NCBI RefSeq assembly: GCF_001294205.1
Contig: NZ_LAQT01000037.1
Location: 62,001-126,000, forward strand
DNA from: Amantichitinum ursilacus
GTDB lineage: Bacteria > Pseudomonadota > Gammaproteobacteria > Burkholderiales > Chitinibacteraceae
Direction: 5' to 3'
DNA length: 64,000 bases
Below the pieces are notes generated by a model that made no database searches, was not told the origin of the DNA, and saw only the letters and a list, made by a program, of their open reading frames with translations. A program made the position numbers and the translations under genes. The stretch's first letter is position 1. The number at the start of each line of letters is the position of its first letter. Shown in pieces: positions 26,764-34,761 of this stretch.

Positions 26764-27259
26764 GAATGCTAATTGTCGGATAAGTTATTGTGTTGCGTCA
26801 GTGGAGAGGAATTTGCGCTTGACAATATTTATGAAATTCAAACAGATAGCGATGACACCTCGCCTGTTGCACGTGATGCCTTACCTAACAGCCGAGTCGG
26901 CCAGGTGCCAAGCGGCGCGCTTGCATGTGGCAGACTTGGCCACATACGGCGGACTTTAATTCTGGCTAGCCAGGACAGCGCAGCAGAGCAAAGGACATAT
27001 GTCGCGTTGACAATCCATCCACCACACGCTGAAACTGGCGGCTGGTTGCAGGCAAAGAAAACGGCCCGTTCGCGCTAACGTCCGGGCCGGTTAAGTGGTT
27101 AGAGAAGCAACTTGCCTAACACGGCAAGCACAGCCATCAACGCCACAACTTTGCAATCAAGCTGCAGCCTGATGGCTTTGCCAACTGATATTTTCAATGT
27201 GAGTTTCACAATAGATTCCAGCTTCTCGAGAGAGAACTCCTTTGAAGATGCATTCGTAT
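26764..27259. other. Gene-poor stretch upstream of a candidate ncRNA
   Basis: No gene can be supported. A plus-strand frame of 101 codons from a TTG at 26773 to 27078 has no ATG start, no clear ribosome site and no recognisable family. It ends in a GGCCCG/CGGGCC hairpin (about 27063-27092) without a T-run. Base composition is more AT-rich at 26700-26870 than in neighbours, which may mark acquired or decayed sequence. Confidence 0.45.
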
Positions 27260-27395
27260 GAAACCCGTGGGTCACCTTCTCTGTTGGGAAGGGGAGATGA
27301 CCTGTTGGCTTCAGACATCTCCGAAACGGATGCTGACAGAGGTTGGCGCTGGAACCTATGTGAAGATTTGAGCCCCGCAGATGCGGGGCTTTTTG
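27260..27395 (+). ncRNA. Candidate structured non-coding RNA with Rho-independent terminator
   Basis: A plus-strand terminator, AGCCCCGC/GCGGGGCT followed by TTTTTGTTTT (27371-27399), has no supported plus-strand gene before it; the next gene is on the opposite strand. Upstream are three consecutive stems: GGTCA-CCTTC/GAAGG-TGACC (27270-27302), TCAG-CAT-CCG/CGG-ATG-CTGA (27311-27335) and AGGTT/AACCT (27340-27356). Four GGA trinucleotides lie near the loops, as in Csr/Rsm-binding RNAs, but this is suggestive only. I found no match to a riboswitch consensus I know. The 5' end is undefined. Confidence 0.4.
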
Positions 27396-27493
27396 TTTTG
27401 GCGCAAGGTTTCAGGCCGATTGCGCGAGTGCGGGCAGTCTCAAAAAGCAGCCCGATACAGTGCGGGTGGAATGACCGAAAAAGAGGCGATTTA

Positions 27494-28213
27494 TCAATCA
27501 TCCGCGCCCGGGCCACGCAAACGATAACTGCTCACCGTATTGGCCGAGGCAAACTGCGCCTGCGGATGCGCCTTGAGCGCCGCGCTGGTAATCGAGACAC
27601 AGCCGGCCTCTACGGAGGGCGCCGCAGCCCATGATTGCCCATCCAGCGTGTACACCGGCGGCGTGGTCGAGCAGGCTTCCAGCCTTTCAAAGCGCGGAAT
27701 AAACACGCGGAAATACCACGGGACTACCGCAGTGCGAATTGCGTTGGCCTGATCAATGGCCGCCAGCGCATCAGCCGCTGAAAAACGCTGCGTATCCGGT
27801 AATACGGCAAACAGATATAAATCGAATTCCAGCGCGCCCTTCTTTTTATTGGATGAGAATTGCGCCTCGGGATCATTGGTGCGCGGAATATCGTCCAGCG
27901 CCAGAAAATTGTTCTTTAATGGCACCGGATAAACCGCATCCTCGGTCCACAGATTGATTTTAACGTCCGGCATCGGCTGCTGATTAGCGGCGCTGACCAC
28001 CCGGAACATCACACGCACCTTATCGTGCTTGTCCGCATCTTCGAGCAACGCTTGACGCAATTCATCGACTTTGGAATACAGTATCAGGCCCGCATCGTGC
28101 ATGCCGGTGACGCTGGCGGATGCGACTTCGGAGGCGTCTTCCGCAATGGCCGACGTAGTCAGAAATGGGCTTGCCAGAAACGCCGCGGCAGCAACAAATC
28201 GATTTAAACGCAT
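27494..28213 (-). CDS. Secreted protein of unknown function
   Basis: A 239-residue protein with a clear signal peptide (MRLNRFVAAAAFLASPFLTTSAIA, predicted cleavage before EDAS). The mature part has no motif I recognise. Two cysteines lie in the C-terminal third (EACSTT and EAGCVS), so one periplasmic disulfide is likely. It starts 45 bp after the preceding minus-strand gene, which also encodes a secreted unknown; they probably form a two-gene unit. Confidence 0.65.
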   Translation of the reverse strand: MRLNRFVAAAAFLASPFLTTSAIAEDASEVASASVTGMHDAGLILYSKVDELRQALLEDADKHDKVRVMFRVVSAANQQPMPDVKINLWTEDAVYPVPLKNNFLALDDIPRTNDPEAQFSSNKKKGALEFDLYLFAVLPDTQRFSAADALAAIDQANAIRTAVVPWYFRVFIPRFERLEACSTTPPVYTLDGQSWAAAPSVEAGCVSITSAALKAHPQAQFASANTVSSYRLRGPGADD

Positions 28214-28258
28214 TGATTGCCTTATTCAACAATTAAAGTCATCGAGGGAGACCCGGTT

Positions 28259-29674
28259 TTATTGCGCCTTGACGCCTTGCTCTATCGTCGATGCATCGTC
28301 CGTTGGTACTGGGTGAGGGGCGTAACGCCCGGCAAATTGACATACCAATTCCGCCCGCTGATCACGTAGCAGAATAATCGAGCGATTGCCGGAGTAGTGG
28401 TGCAAATCAAGATAATTAACGTCGCCATCGCTCAGCAAGCCAATGGGCGAGTTGTAGGTCATTGCGCCCGATATCACCTCAAGCAACCAGGTATTAAAAG
28501 GCGTCGCGGCTATTCGGGCGGGATTTCCGGCGAGAACGGCGACGGCCTGACCGTAGCGCCCTTCGTTGCCCGCAATTCGCAGCAGCGCAATCTGCTCTGT
28601 ATGTCCGTTATTGCGCAAGTCGATATCGGCAGTGCCGTCCACCGTCCACGCTTGCGTCTGATGGCCTGCGCGCGGGTCTTGCAACGGTGGCAAATCCGAT
28701 TGCGAAAGCGTGATGTCTTTAATCTGATCAGTCGCCGCTTTTTGGCATATTTCTTTGTCCGCGCCGATGGTCAATTGAGATACTGGTTTTTTGTCACGCT
28801 CAAAAGCGCAGACCTGAGTGACTGCGCCGCTGCTTTTAACCCGATAAAGGCCGGATAAATCGGGATCGTACGCCGCAAAATAATACGATTTACCCAGCTT
28901 GATAAATTCGAGTTGCGCCGCCGAAGCATCGGGAGCGTTAAGGTCATAGGTGCCGGAAAGAACAAACCCGCTTTCTGTCTGGCTGTACAAGTTGGAGATC
29001 AGCACGTAGTCCCGCCTGCCCCGGCCGTCCAGATCTACGCGCCAGGCCCATCCGCCAACGTCTTGTAATAGCGGATCCGTAGCGCGAGTTAATCCGCGTA
29101 AATCGTTAAAGTTGTACTCATGTTTGCCCGGCACGCGATAGCGCTCGAGGATACCGAGGGTTTGCAAATTGGCCGTCGTTTGGCAAATGTTGGAGGAGGA
29201 CTCCGCGTGATGACCGGTCGGTGTGGCGACGGGGGTTTTAGCCTGTCGGATCTGGATTGCGTTGATCAGGCCGTTGCTATCGCCGCCCCCGGGTTTGCCT
29301 TGCTTGATCGCTGCGGCACTCATCCAGCCCGACGTGAGTCGCAATTGCGGGCTGATGTAATCCACGTAAACCCAGTCCCCGCATTGGCTGCGGACGCGGA
29401 CCAGGTCTTGGGGCAGCAAATACATGCTGGTCGTGCACTGTTCGCCCTGGCATTGCAGCGGCCAGGTTTTATAAAGCGGCACGTGGGCCTGCGCGACGCC
29501 AGTCACAAGCGTCTCGTCCACCCATGCGGAATTGCTGATTGCACCTTCCACGCAAAGGGGCGCAACCCACTGGATTTGCGTCGTGCTGCTGCTGGCTGCC
29601 GCTGCGGGGACGGCGAGAGCGGCTGTGGCAATAAACGGCAGACAGCATAGCCAGAACGCGGATCGATGATGCAC
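28259..29674 (-). CDS. Secreted protein of unknown function, possible SH3-like N-terminal domain
   Basis: A 471-residue exported protein. The GTG at 29674, preceded by AGGAAG, gives a signal peptide (HHRSAFWLCCLPF...VPAAAAS). Residues after it include a Cys-rich region (LQCQGEQCTTSMYLLPQDLVRVRSQCGDWVYVDY), resembling an SH3b-like fold with WV-YVDY strands. Later parts contain repeated D-L-rich strands typical of FG-GAP or integrin-like beta folds (DLDGRGRRDYVLISNLY; DIDLRNNGHTEQIALLRIAG). The function is not known. Neighbour of the secreted 239-residue protein. Confidence 0.65.
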   Translation of the reverse strand: MHHRSAFWLCCLPFIATAALAVPAAAASSSTTQIQWVAPLCVEGAISNSAWVDETLVTGVAQAHVPLYKTWPLQCQGEQCTTSMYLLPQDLVRVRSQCGDWVYVDYISPQLRLTSGWMSAAAIKQGKPGGGDSNGLINAIQIRQAKTPVATPTGHHAESSSNICQTTANLQTLGILERYRVPGKHEYNFNDLRGLTRATDPLLQDVGGWAWRVDLDGRGRRDYVLISNLYSQTESGFVLSGTYDLNAPDASAAQLEFIKLGKSYYFAAYDPDLSGLYRVKSSGAVTQVCAFERDKKPVSQLTIGADKEICQKAATDQIKDITLSQSDLPPLQDPRAGHQTQAWTVDGTADIDLRNNGHTEQIALLRIAGNEGRYGQAVAVLAGNPARIAATPFNTWLLEVISGAMTYNSPIGLLSDGDVNYLDLHHYSGNRSIILLRDQRAELVCQFAGRYAPHPVPTDDASTIEQGVKAQ

Positions 29675-29870
29675 AAGACTTCCTGGAAAAAGAGGGGGCG
29701 GCTGAGCCAGAGTTGGCAATCAGCTTCGCGCACTCTTTGTACGCGGAATCGGCCAGATCCGGCCATTGTTGCGCATTCAAATCTGCATCAATGTCGCGCC
29801 GCAGCGACAGTCAAATCCGGGCGCTAGCCATGGAAACCATCCATGCAGCAAGGAGCGCCCACTGCCGGGA

Positions 29871-30932
29871 TCACTCCGCCCGCCAATGCCCCGACTTGCC
29901 CCCCACCTTCTCCACCAGCTTGATCCCCGTCATCACCATCCCGCGGTCCACCGCTTTGCACATATCGTAAATGGTCAGCAGCGCCACCTGCACCGCCGTC
30001 AGCGCTTCCATCTCCACGCCGGTACGGCCGACGGTTTCGGCAGTGGCTTCGCAGCGCACGCTGCTGCTGCCGCTGTCGATGCGGAAATCCACCGTGACGC
30101 GGGTCAGTGCGATGGAGTGGCACAGGGGGATCAGGTCGGGCGTGCGCTTGGCGCCCATGATGCCGGCGATGCGGGCGATGCCCAGCACGTCGCCTTTTTT
30201 GTGGTTGCCCGCTTCGATCAGTTGCAGGGTGGCGGGCAGCATGCGGATTTCGCCGCAGGCGCGGGCCATGCGGTGGGTTTCCAGTTTGGCGCCCACACCC
30301 ACCATATGCGCCTGGCCGCTGGCGTCAAAGTGAGTGAGCGTGCCGTTGCTGTCGCCGGTTTGTTGCGCTTGCAGATCGTCCATGGTGTTCAGATTCGGAA
30401 AAGTGGCGTCGGCAAATTCGACGAAGACGGGGGACAGGCTTTCCAGCCAGTCGCCCAGTTTTAATTGCTGGCGTTGCAGCCGGTCGGTGATCGAAGCCAT
30501 CGCTTCGCGCCGCAGCATGCATAGCGTGGGGTGGATCTGGCCGTTGCTGGATTGCGCGACAGCGGCCTGGGCACCGCTTTCGTCCAGCGCGTGCAGCAGG
30601 CGTTCAAGCAGGTCGGTGGGCAATGCGGGTACATCGCAGGGCACCACGAGCAGGATATCGGCGGGCGAGGCCAGCATGGCGGCGTGGATGCCTGCCAGCG
30701 GCCCGGAATAATCGGGGCGCACATCGCGCAGCACCGGGTAGCCAAAGCGCGCGTAGTCGGGCAGGTGGCGGTTGGCCGAGATCAGCAGGTGGTTAACCGG
30801 CACGCTCTGGTGCGACAGCGCGTGGATCACCCATTCGATTAGCGGGCGGCCGTTCAGCGCCACCAGGCCCTTGTCGCGTCCGCCCATGCGTCGGCCTTGG
30901 CCACCCGCCAGGATAACCGCATCAACCGTCAT
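29871..30932 (-). CDS. mobA-moaC: Fused MobA-MoaC: Moco guanylyltransferase and cyclic pyranopterin monophosphate synthase
   Basis: One 353-residue protein with two molybdenum-cofactor activities. Residues 1-190 are MobA: the GTP loop [17 protein letters not shown] and the [17 protein letters not shown] and PCDVPALP motifs, which attach GMP to Mo-molybdopterin. Residues 197-353 are Moa[24 protein letters not shown] and [10 protein letters not shown]. The Asp-Met-Cys-Lys quartet near 323-326 corresponds to the E. coli Asp128/Lys131 pair, and VGGKSG ends the domain. The join is short and both halves look intact, with no stop or frameshift. It overlaps moaE by 11 bp. It acts in the cytoplasm. 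Confidence 0.93.
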   Translation of the reverse strand: MTVDAVILAGGQGRRMGGRDKGLVALNGRPLIEWVIHALSHQSVPVNHLLISANRHLPDYARFGYPVLRDVRPDYSGPLAGIHAAMLASPADILLVVPCDVPALPTDLLERLLHALDESGAQAAVAQSSNGQIHPTLCMLRREAMASITDRLQRQQLKLGDWLESLSPVFVEFADATFPNLNTMDDLQAQQTGDSNGTLTHFDASGQAHMVGVGAKLETHRMARACGEIRMLPATLQLIEAGNHKKGDVLGIARIAGIMGAKRTPDLIPLCHSIALTRVTVDFRIDSGSSSVRCEATAETVGRTGVEMEALTAVQVALLTIYDMCKAVDRGMVMTGIKLVEKVGGKSGHWRAE

Positions 30933-31386
30933 ATTCTGCCTCCCACCGCTGGCGCGCGCGCTGATCGGTTTCGCGCGCGTCTACCCAATGCCCGCCCGTG
31001 GCGTCGACTTCCTGTTTCCAGAACGGCGCTTCGGTTTTCAGATAATCCATGATGAATTCATTGGCCTGATACGCCGCGCGACGATGCGCGCTGGCCGTCA
31101 GCACCAGCACGATTTGCGCGCCGGGGTGCAGCTCGCCCACGCGGTGGATGATCGTGATGCCGGTCAATGGCCAGCGCGCCTGCGCCTGATGGGCAATTTG
31201 CAGCAAGGCGCGTTCGGTCATGCCGGGATAATGTTCCAGCCGCATCGCCACGCCGCCATCCCAGCCGCGCACCAGGCCGCAGAACGACACGATCGCGCCG
31301 ATCTGTTCGCCGTGGCGTAACGCGGCGTATTCGGCCGTCAGATCGAAGTCGGCTTCTTGCACGCTAATGCGAACCTGCGCGTCCAT
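30922..31386 (-). CDS. moaE: Molybdopterin synthase catalytic subunit MoaE
   Basis: Large subunit of molybdopterin synthase, transferring sulfur from MoaD thiocarboxylate to precursor Z. The 154-residue protein shows [39 protein letters not shown], and the active-site region [12 protein letters not shown] with its conserved Lys residues. It starts 1 bp after the moaD stop, so the subunits are made together. Confidence 0.95.
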   Translation of the reverse strand: MDAQVRISVQEADFDLTAEYAALRHGEQIGAIVSFCGLVRGWDGGVAMRLEHYPGMTERALLQIAHQAQARWPLTGITIIHRVGELHPGAQIVLVLTASAHRRAAYQANEFIMDYLKTEAPFWKQEVDATGGHWVDARETDQRARQRWEAEYDG

Positions 31387-31387
31387 C

Positions 31388-31648
31388 TCAGCCTCCGGTC
31401 ACGGGCGGAAAAATCGCCACTTCAGCGCCGGGCGGGATGGGGTCGTCCAACTGGCTCATGTCCTGGTTGATGGCCACCCGAAATGGGCGCTGGCCCGAGA
31501 GTTCGCTGTCCCAGGCGCCGCCGCGTTGGCGCAGCCAGGCGATCAGTTGGCGCGGGGTGTCGATGTCGGCGGGCACGTCGACGCGTTCGGCTTGGCAGCC
31601 CAGCGCATCGCGTAGTCGCGCAAAATAGCGAAGTTCGAGGGTTTTCAT
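31388..31648 (-). CDS. moaD: Molybdopterin synthase sulfur-carrier subunit MoaD
   Basis: Ubiquitin-like sulfur carrier, 86 residues, ending in the required Gly-Gly (PPVTGG). It contains LELRYFARLRDALGC and AINQDM strands of the beta-grasp fold. The ATG at 31648 (MKTLELRYF) is chosen over a more distal start because it gives the family length. Lies between moeA and moaE in one operon. Confidence 0.94.
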   Translation of the reverse strand: MKTLELRYFARLRDALGCQAERVDVPADIDTPRQLIAWLRQRGGAWDSELSGQRPFRVAINQDMSQLDDPIPPGAEVAIFPPVTGG

Positions 31649-31702
31649 GGTGTCTTGATCATAGGAAATCACAACGGGCTGGGTGGCCTGATTGATGCAA
31701 AT

Positions 31703-32914
31703 TCAAAGCTGGCTGGCGTAGGGCAGCCATTGCAGCAAGTCGCCTTCCTGCACGGCCACGTTTTCCGGCACCACCAGCAGGCCCGAACTGATGACGGCGG
31801 AGGTCAGCACGCCCGAGCCCTGGTTGGCCACCGGCACGGCGCGACCATCAATCAGATTGGCGCGCAGATATTCGCGCCGCGTTTGTGCGCCGCGGCTAAA
31901 CCCGGCAGGAAAACGCTGGATTTCGGTGGTGTCGGCCAACGCGCCCTGGCGTTTGGCCAGAAACGGTTTAACCAGCACCAGAAAGGTCACAAAGCCCGAT
32001 ACCGGATTGCCCGGCAGCCCGATAAAGCTGGCGTGGCTGCCGTCGGCGCGGCGGATATGGCCTTGTGCAAACGGTTTGCCCGGCTTGATGGCCATGCGCC
32101 ACAGATCCAGCGCGCCGTGGGCTTCGACGGCGGCTTTAACGTGGTCTTCATCGCCCACCGAAACGCCGCCCGTGGTCATCACGATATCGTGTTCGGCGGC
32201 GGCCTTGAGCAGCGTATCGCGCGTGGTAACGGCGTCGTCGCGCACGATGCCAAAGTCGCTCACCTGATAGCCCTGGCTGGTCAGAAGCGCATTCAGCAGA
32301 TAACGATTGCTGTTGTAGATCTGACCCGCGCCCAGCGCCTGGCCCGGTTCCACCAGCTCGTTGCCGGTGCACATCAATGCCACGCGCAGCGGGCGCATTA
32401 CCGTGATCGACGCGATGCCCAGCGAGGCCAGCAAGCCCAGTTCTTGCGCGCGCAAACGTGTCCCTGCGCGCAGCACTACGCTGCCTGCGCGCACGTCATC
32501 GCCGCGCGGGCGGATATGTTGTTGCGGTTTAACCTGAAAGTTGACGCGTAACGTGTCGCCGCTAACGCTGCAATCTTCCTGCATCACCACGGCATTGGCG
32601 CCCATTGGTATCGGCGCGCCGGTAAAGATGCGCGCGGCGTGGCCGGCAGCCAGTTCGGCCCCGGTTTCGCCGGCGGCGATGCGTTGCACGATGGCATATG
32701 TCGCGGGCGGCGCGGCAAAGTCGGGGATGTGGAGCGCGTAGCCGTCCATGGCGCTGTTATCAAAGCCAGGTACGTCCAGCGGGGCGGTGATGTCGTGGGC
32801 CAGCACGCGATGGTGCGCGTGGTTCAGCGCAACGGCTTCGGTGTCAGCATCGAGGGGGGAAAGCGGGGTGGCGCTGTCGAGTAACAGGCTCAGCGCTTGA
32901 TCGACGGAATACAT
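31703..32914 (-). CDS. moeA: Molybdopterin molybdotransferase MoeA
   Basis: Inserts molybdate into adenylylated molybdopterin. The 403-residue protein begins MYSVDQALSLLLDSATPLS and shows PLDVPGFDNSAMDGYAL, IFTGAPIPMGANAVVMQED, and TTGGVSVGDEDHVKAAVEAHG of the MoeA/MogA fold. The frame stays open 29 codons upstream of the ATG at 32914; the internal start aligns with E. coli MoeA. First gene of moeA-moaD-moaE-mobA/moaC. MoaA, MoaB and ModABC are not in the window. Confidence 0.95.
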   Translation of the reverse strand: MYSVDQALSLLLDSATPLSPLDADTEAVALNHAHHRVLAHDITAPLDVPGFDNSAMDGYALHIPDFAAPPATYAIVQRIAAGETGAELAAGHAARIFTGAPIPMGANAVVMQEDCSVSGDTLRVNFQVKPQQHIRPRGDDVRAGSVVLRAGTRLRAQELGLLASLGIASITVMRPLRVALMCTGNELVEPGQALGAGQIYNSNRYLLNALLTSQGYQVSDFGIVRDDAVTTRDTLLKAAAEHDIVMTTGGVSVGDEDHVKAAVEAHGALDLWRMAIKPGKPFAQGHIRRADGSHASFIGLPGNPVSGFVTFLVLVKPFLAKRQGALADTTEIQRFPAGFSRGAQTRREYLRANLIDGRAVPVANQGSGVLTSAVISSGLLVVPENVAVQEGDLLQWLPYASQL

Positions 32915-33026
32915 GATGACGATGTCCGGGTTAAAACTCACCGGCGCATCATAACCGAGCGGAACAATCGGCGCGCCACCCACCAGGGCAACGCGCCGCA
33001 TTTGCGATTCCGCTTAAACAGCAGGC

Positions 33027-33746
33027 TTAGAGCTGATAGCCCTGGATATCGGCTTTTTGCACCAGGCTTTGCAGGTATTCATGCATGGCGCGGCGCGAGT
33101 TGGTTTCGGTCAGGAATTCAGCCAGACGATCTTTGACTTCGTCATAGCCCACGGCTTCGCCCGCAGTCTTTTTGCCGGTGCGGATGATGTGCAGACCAAA
33201 CTGGGTTTCCACCAGCTCGGGCAGCAGCTCGTTTTCGCCCATGCTGAATACGGCGGCATCAAATTCCGGCACCATCTGGCCGCGGCCAAACTGGCCCAGC
33301 GCGCCACCTTGCTGGCCGGACGGGCAAGCCGAATGTTGCTTGGCCAGCGCTTCAAACTTGTACGGCTCGGCCTTCAGCTCAGACAAAATGCCTTCGGCTT
33401 TGGCGCGCAGCAGGCTGGCGGGGACGCCGTTTTCCGGGGTAAACAGAATGTGGCTGGCTTCAGCTTGTTCGCCGCGCACAAACGCTTGCGGGTTCTTGGC
33501 GTAGAAGTCTTTACAGTCTTCTTCAGTCGCCGCTGGCGGGGCCACTTTGGTGGACAGCAGCTCGCCAATCGCTTCTTCGGGCACCGTGGTGTCCAGGCCT
33601 TCGGCCTTGGCGGTTTGCAGCAGCAGTTCGCGCAGGATCAGTTCCTGCACGGTCGCGTCATGCGCATTGGGCGCGTCGTCATGATGCGGCAGTTCCGCCT
33701 GGATCATTGCGTCGGTAATTTCGACGCCGTTTACGGTAATAGCCAT
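33027..33746 (-). CDS. Parvulin-type peptidyl-prolyl cis-trans isomerase (PpiC/NifM-like)
   Basis: A 239-residue protein with an N-terminal SurA-like helical chaperone region and a rotamase domain near residues 95-200: ASHILFTPENG, KQHSACPSGQQGGALGQFGRGQMVPEFD and GLHIIRTGKK. No signal peptide, so cytoplasmic. Similar stand-alone parvulins accompany nitrate reductase or nitrogenase genes in beta- and gammaproteobacteria. Its place next to moeA suggests help with folding a molybdoenzyme, which is inference. It is 113 bp upstream of moeA. Confidence 0.88.
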   Translation of the reverse strand: MAITVNGVEITDAMIQAELPHHDDAPNAHDATVQELILRELLLQTAKAEGLDTTVPEEAIGELLSTKVAPPAATEEDCKDFYAKNPQAFVRGEQAEASHILFTPENGVPASLLRAKAEGILSELKAEPYKFEALAKQHSACPSGQQGGALGQFGRGQMVPEFDAAVFSMGENELLPELVETQFGLHIIRTGKKTAGEAVGYDEVKDRLAEFLTETNSRRAMHEYLQSLVQKADIQGYQL

Positions 33747-34009
33747 ATTTGCTCCTCAGGCGAAAAAGGTAAGGGCCGCATTTGCGGCCCGGTGCGCGGA
33801 TTCTAGCGTGCCTGGTTCATTTGCACGTGGAAATCCTGCGATACGTTATGCATCATTGGGCGTCCGCGATCTTTGCTGCGGAAAATAATTGCTGCAGAGG
33901 GATATGAGGTCACTGCTGGCGCGCATAAAGAGGGCGTGGCCAGTTTTATTTTATAAACAAGAATGCGCTGCGGCGATCAGCCCGCGGCCTCTGTCACAGC
34001 CAGGTGGTT

Positions 34010-34720
34010 ATGCACCCGTATATCGCACTTTTTTTTACCAAGTTATTGCTGGTATTGGCGGGTTTGATTCCCATCGTCAATCCGCTCGGCGCTGCGCCGA
34101 TTTTTTTATCGATGACGGCGCGTTATACCTCGGCCGAACGCGCGGTATTAGCGCGCCGAATTGGTATTTATTGTTTCTGTCTGTTGCTGGGCAGCATGTT
34201 TGTCGGTACGTACGTGCTCGATTTCTTTGGCGTGTCGTTGCCGATTGTGCGGGTCTGTGGCGGCTTGCTGGTGGCGGCGGCGGGCTGGAAATTGCTGAAC
34301 GACAGCAATGCCGGCGATTCCAGCGAGCCGATCGGCGACGCCACTGAAACCATCGAAACCCCGCAACGTCGCGATGAATTGCGCCAGCGCGCGTTTTTTC
34401 CGCTCAGCTTTCCATTTACGGTGGGTCCGGGTTCGATCACGGTGGCCATCACGCTGGGCGTGGGTATCCATGACGAAAGCGCGCATCGCGTGGTGCTGCC
34501 GCTGGCCAGCGTGGCGGGCGTAGCGGTCGTAGCGTTGATTGTATATCTGGTGGATCGCTATGCCGACAAGGCGCTCAGCCTGATCGGTCGCACCGGCACG
34601 GTGGTGTTCATGCGGCTGTCGGCGTTTATTTTGTTGTGTCTGGGTGCGCAGATTTTGTGGGATGGCGCCAGCGGCCTGGCGGGCGACTTTATCGCCACCC
34701 ATCCGTGGGCCACGCATTGA
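34010..34720 (+). CDS. MarC/YhgN-family inner-membrane protein
   Basis: UPF0056 (MarC) membrane protein of 236 residues with six hydrophobic helices and the family signatures IPIVNPLGAAPIFLSMT and PLSFPFTVGPGSITVAITLG. The biochemical role is unknown; the early link to multiple antibiotic resistance is not supported for marC itself. The ATG at 34010 with AGG just before is used, rather than a GTG two codons earlier. It is divergent from the parvulin and convergent with waaA. Confidence 0.9.
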   Translation: MHPYIALFFTKLLLVLAGLIPIVNPLGAAPIFLSMTARYTSAERAVLARRIGIYCFCLLLGSMFVGTYVLDFFGVSLPIVRVCGGLLVAAAGWKLLNDSNAGDSSEPIGDATETIETPQRRDELRQRAFFPLSFPFTVGPGSITVAITLGVGIHDESAHRVVLPLASVAGVAVVALIVYLVDRYADKALSLIGRTGTVVFMRLSAFILLCLGAQILWDGASGLAGDFIATHPWATH

Positions 34721-34729
34721 TCTGCGGGT

Positions 34730-34754
34730 GGCAACGGCGGTAAGCGCCATTGCC
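34730..34754. terminator. Hairpin between convergent marC and waaA
   Basis: A ten-base-pair stem with one mismatch (GGCAACGGCG with CGCCATTGCC) and loop GTAAG. There is no T-run on either strand, so terminator activity is uncertain. Confidence 0.35.
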
Positions 34755-34761
34755 GCCGCCA

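Noticed and set aside
26773-27078. Plus-strand frame of 101 codons with TTG start
   Set aside because: No ribosome site or family, and composition is unlike neighbouring genes; kept only as part of a gene-poor region.
27260-27399. Known riboswitch (glycine, TPP, cobalamin, fluoride, Moco)
   Set aside because: A partial GACAGAGG resemblance to glycine aptamers is not backed by the other conserved blocks, and no plus-strand gene follows.
27242-27634. Plus-strand frame through the candidate ncRNA
   Set aside because: It runs through a terminator and into the 3' part of an opposite-strand gene.
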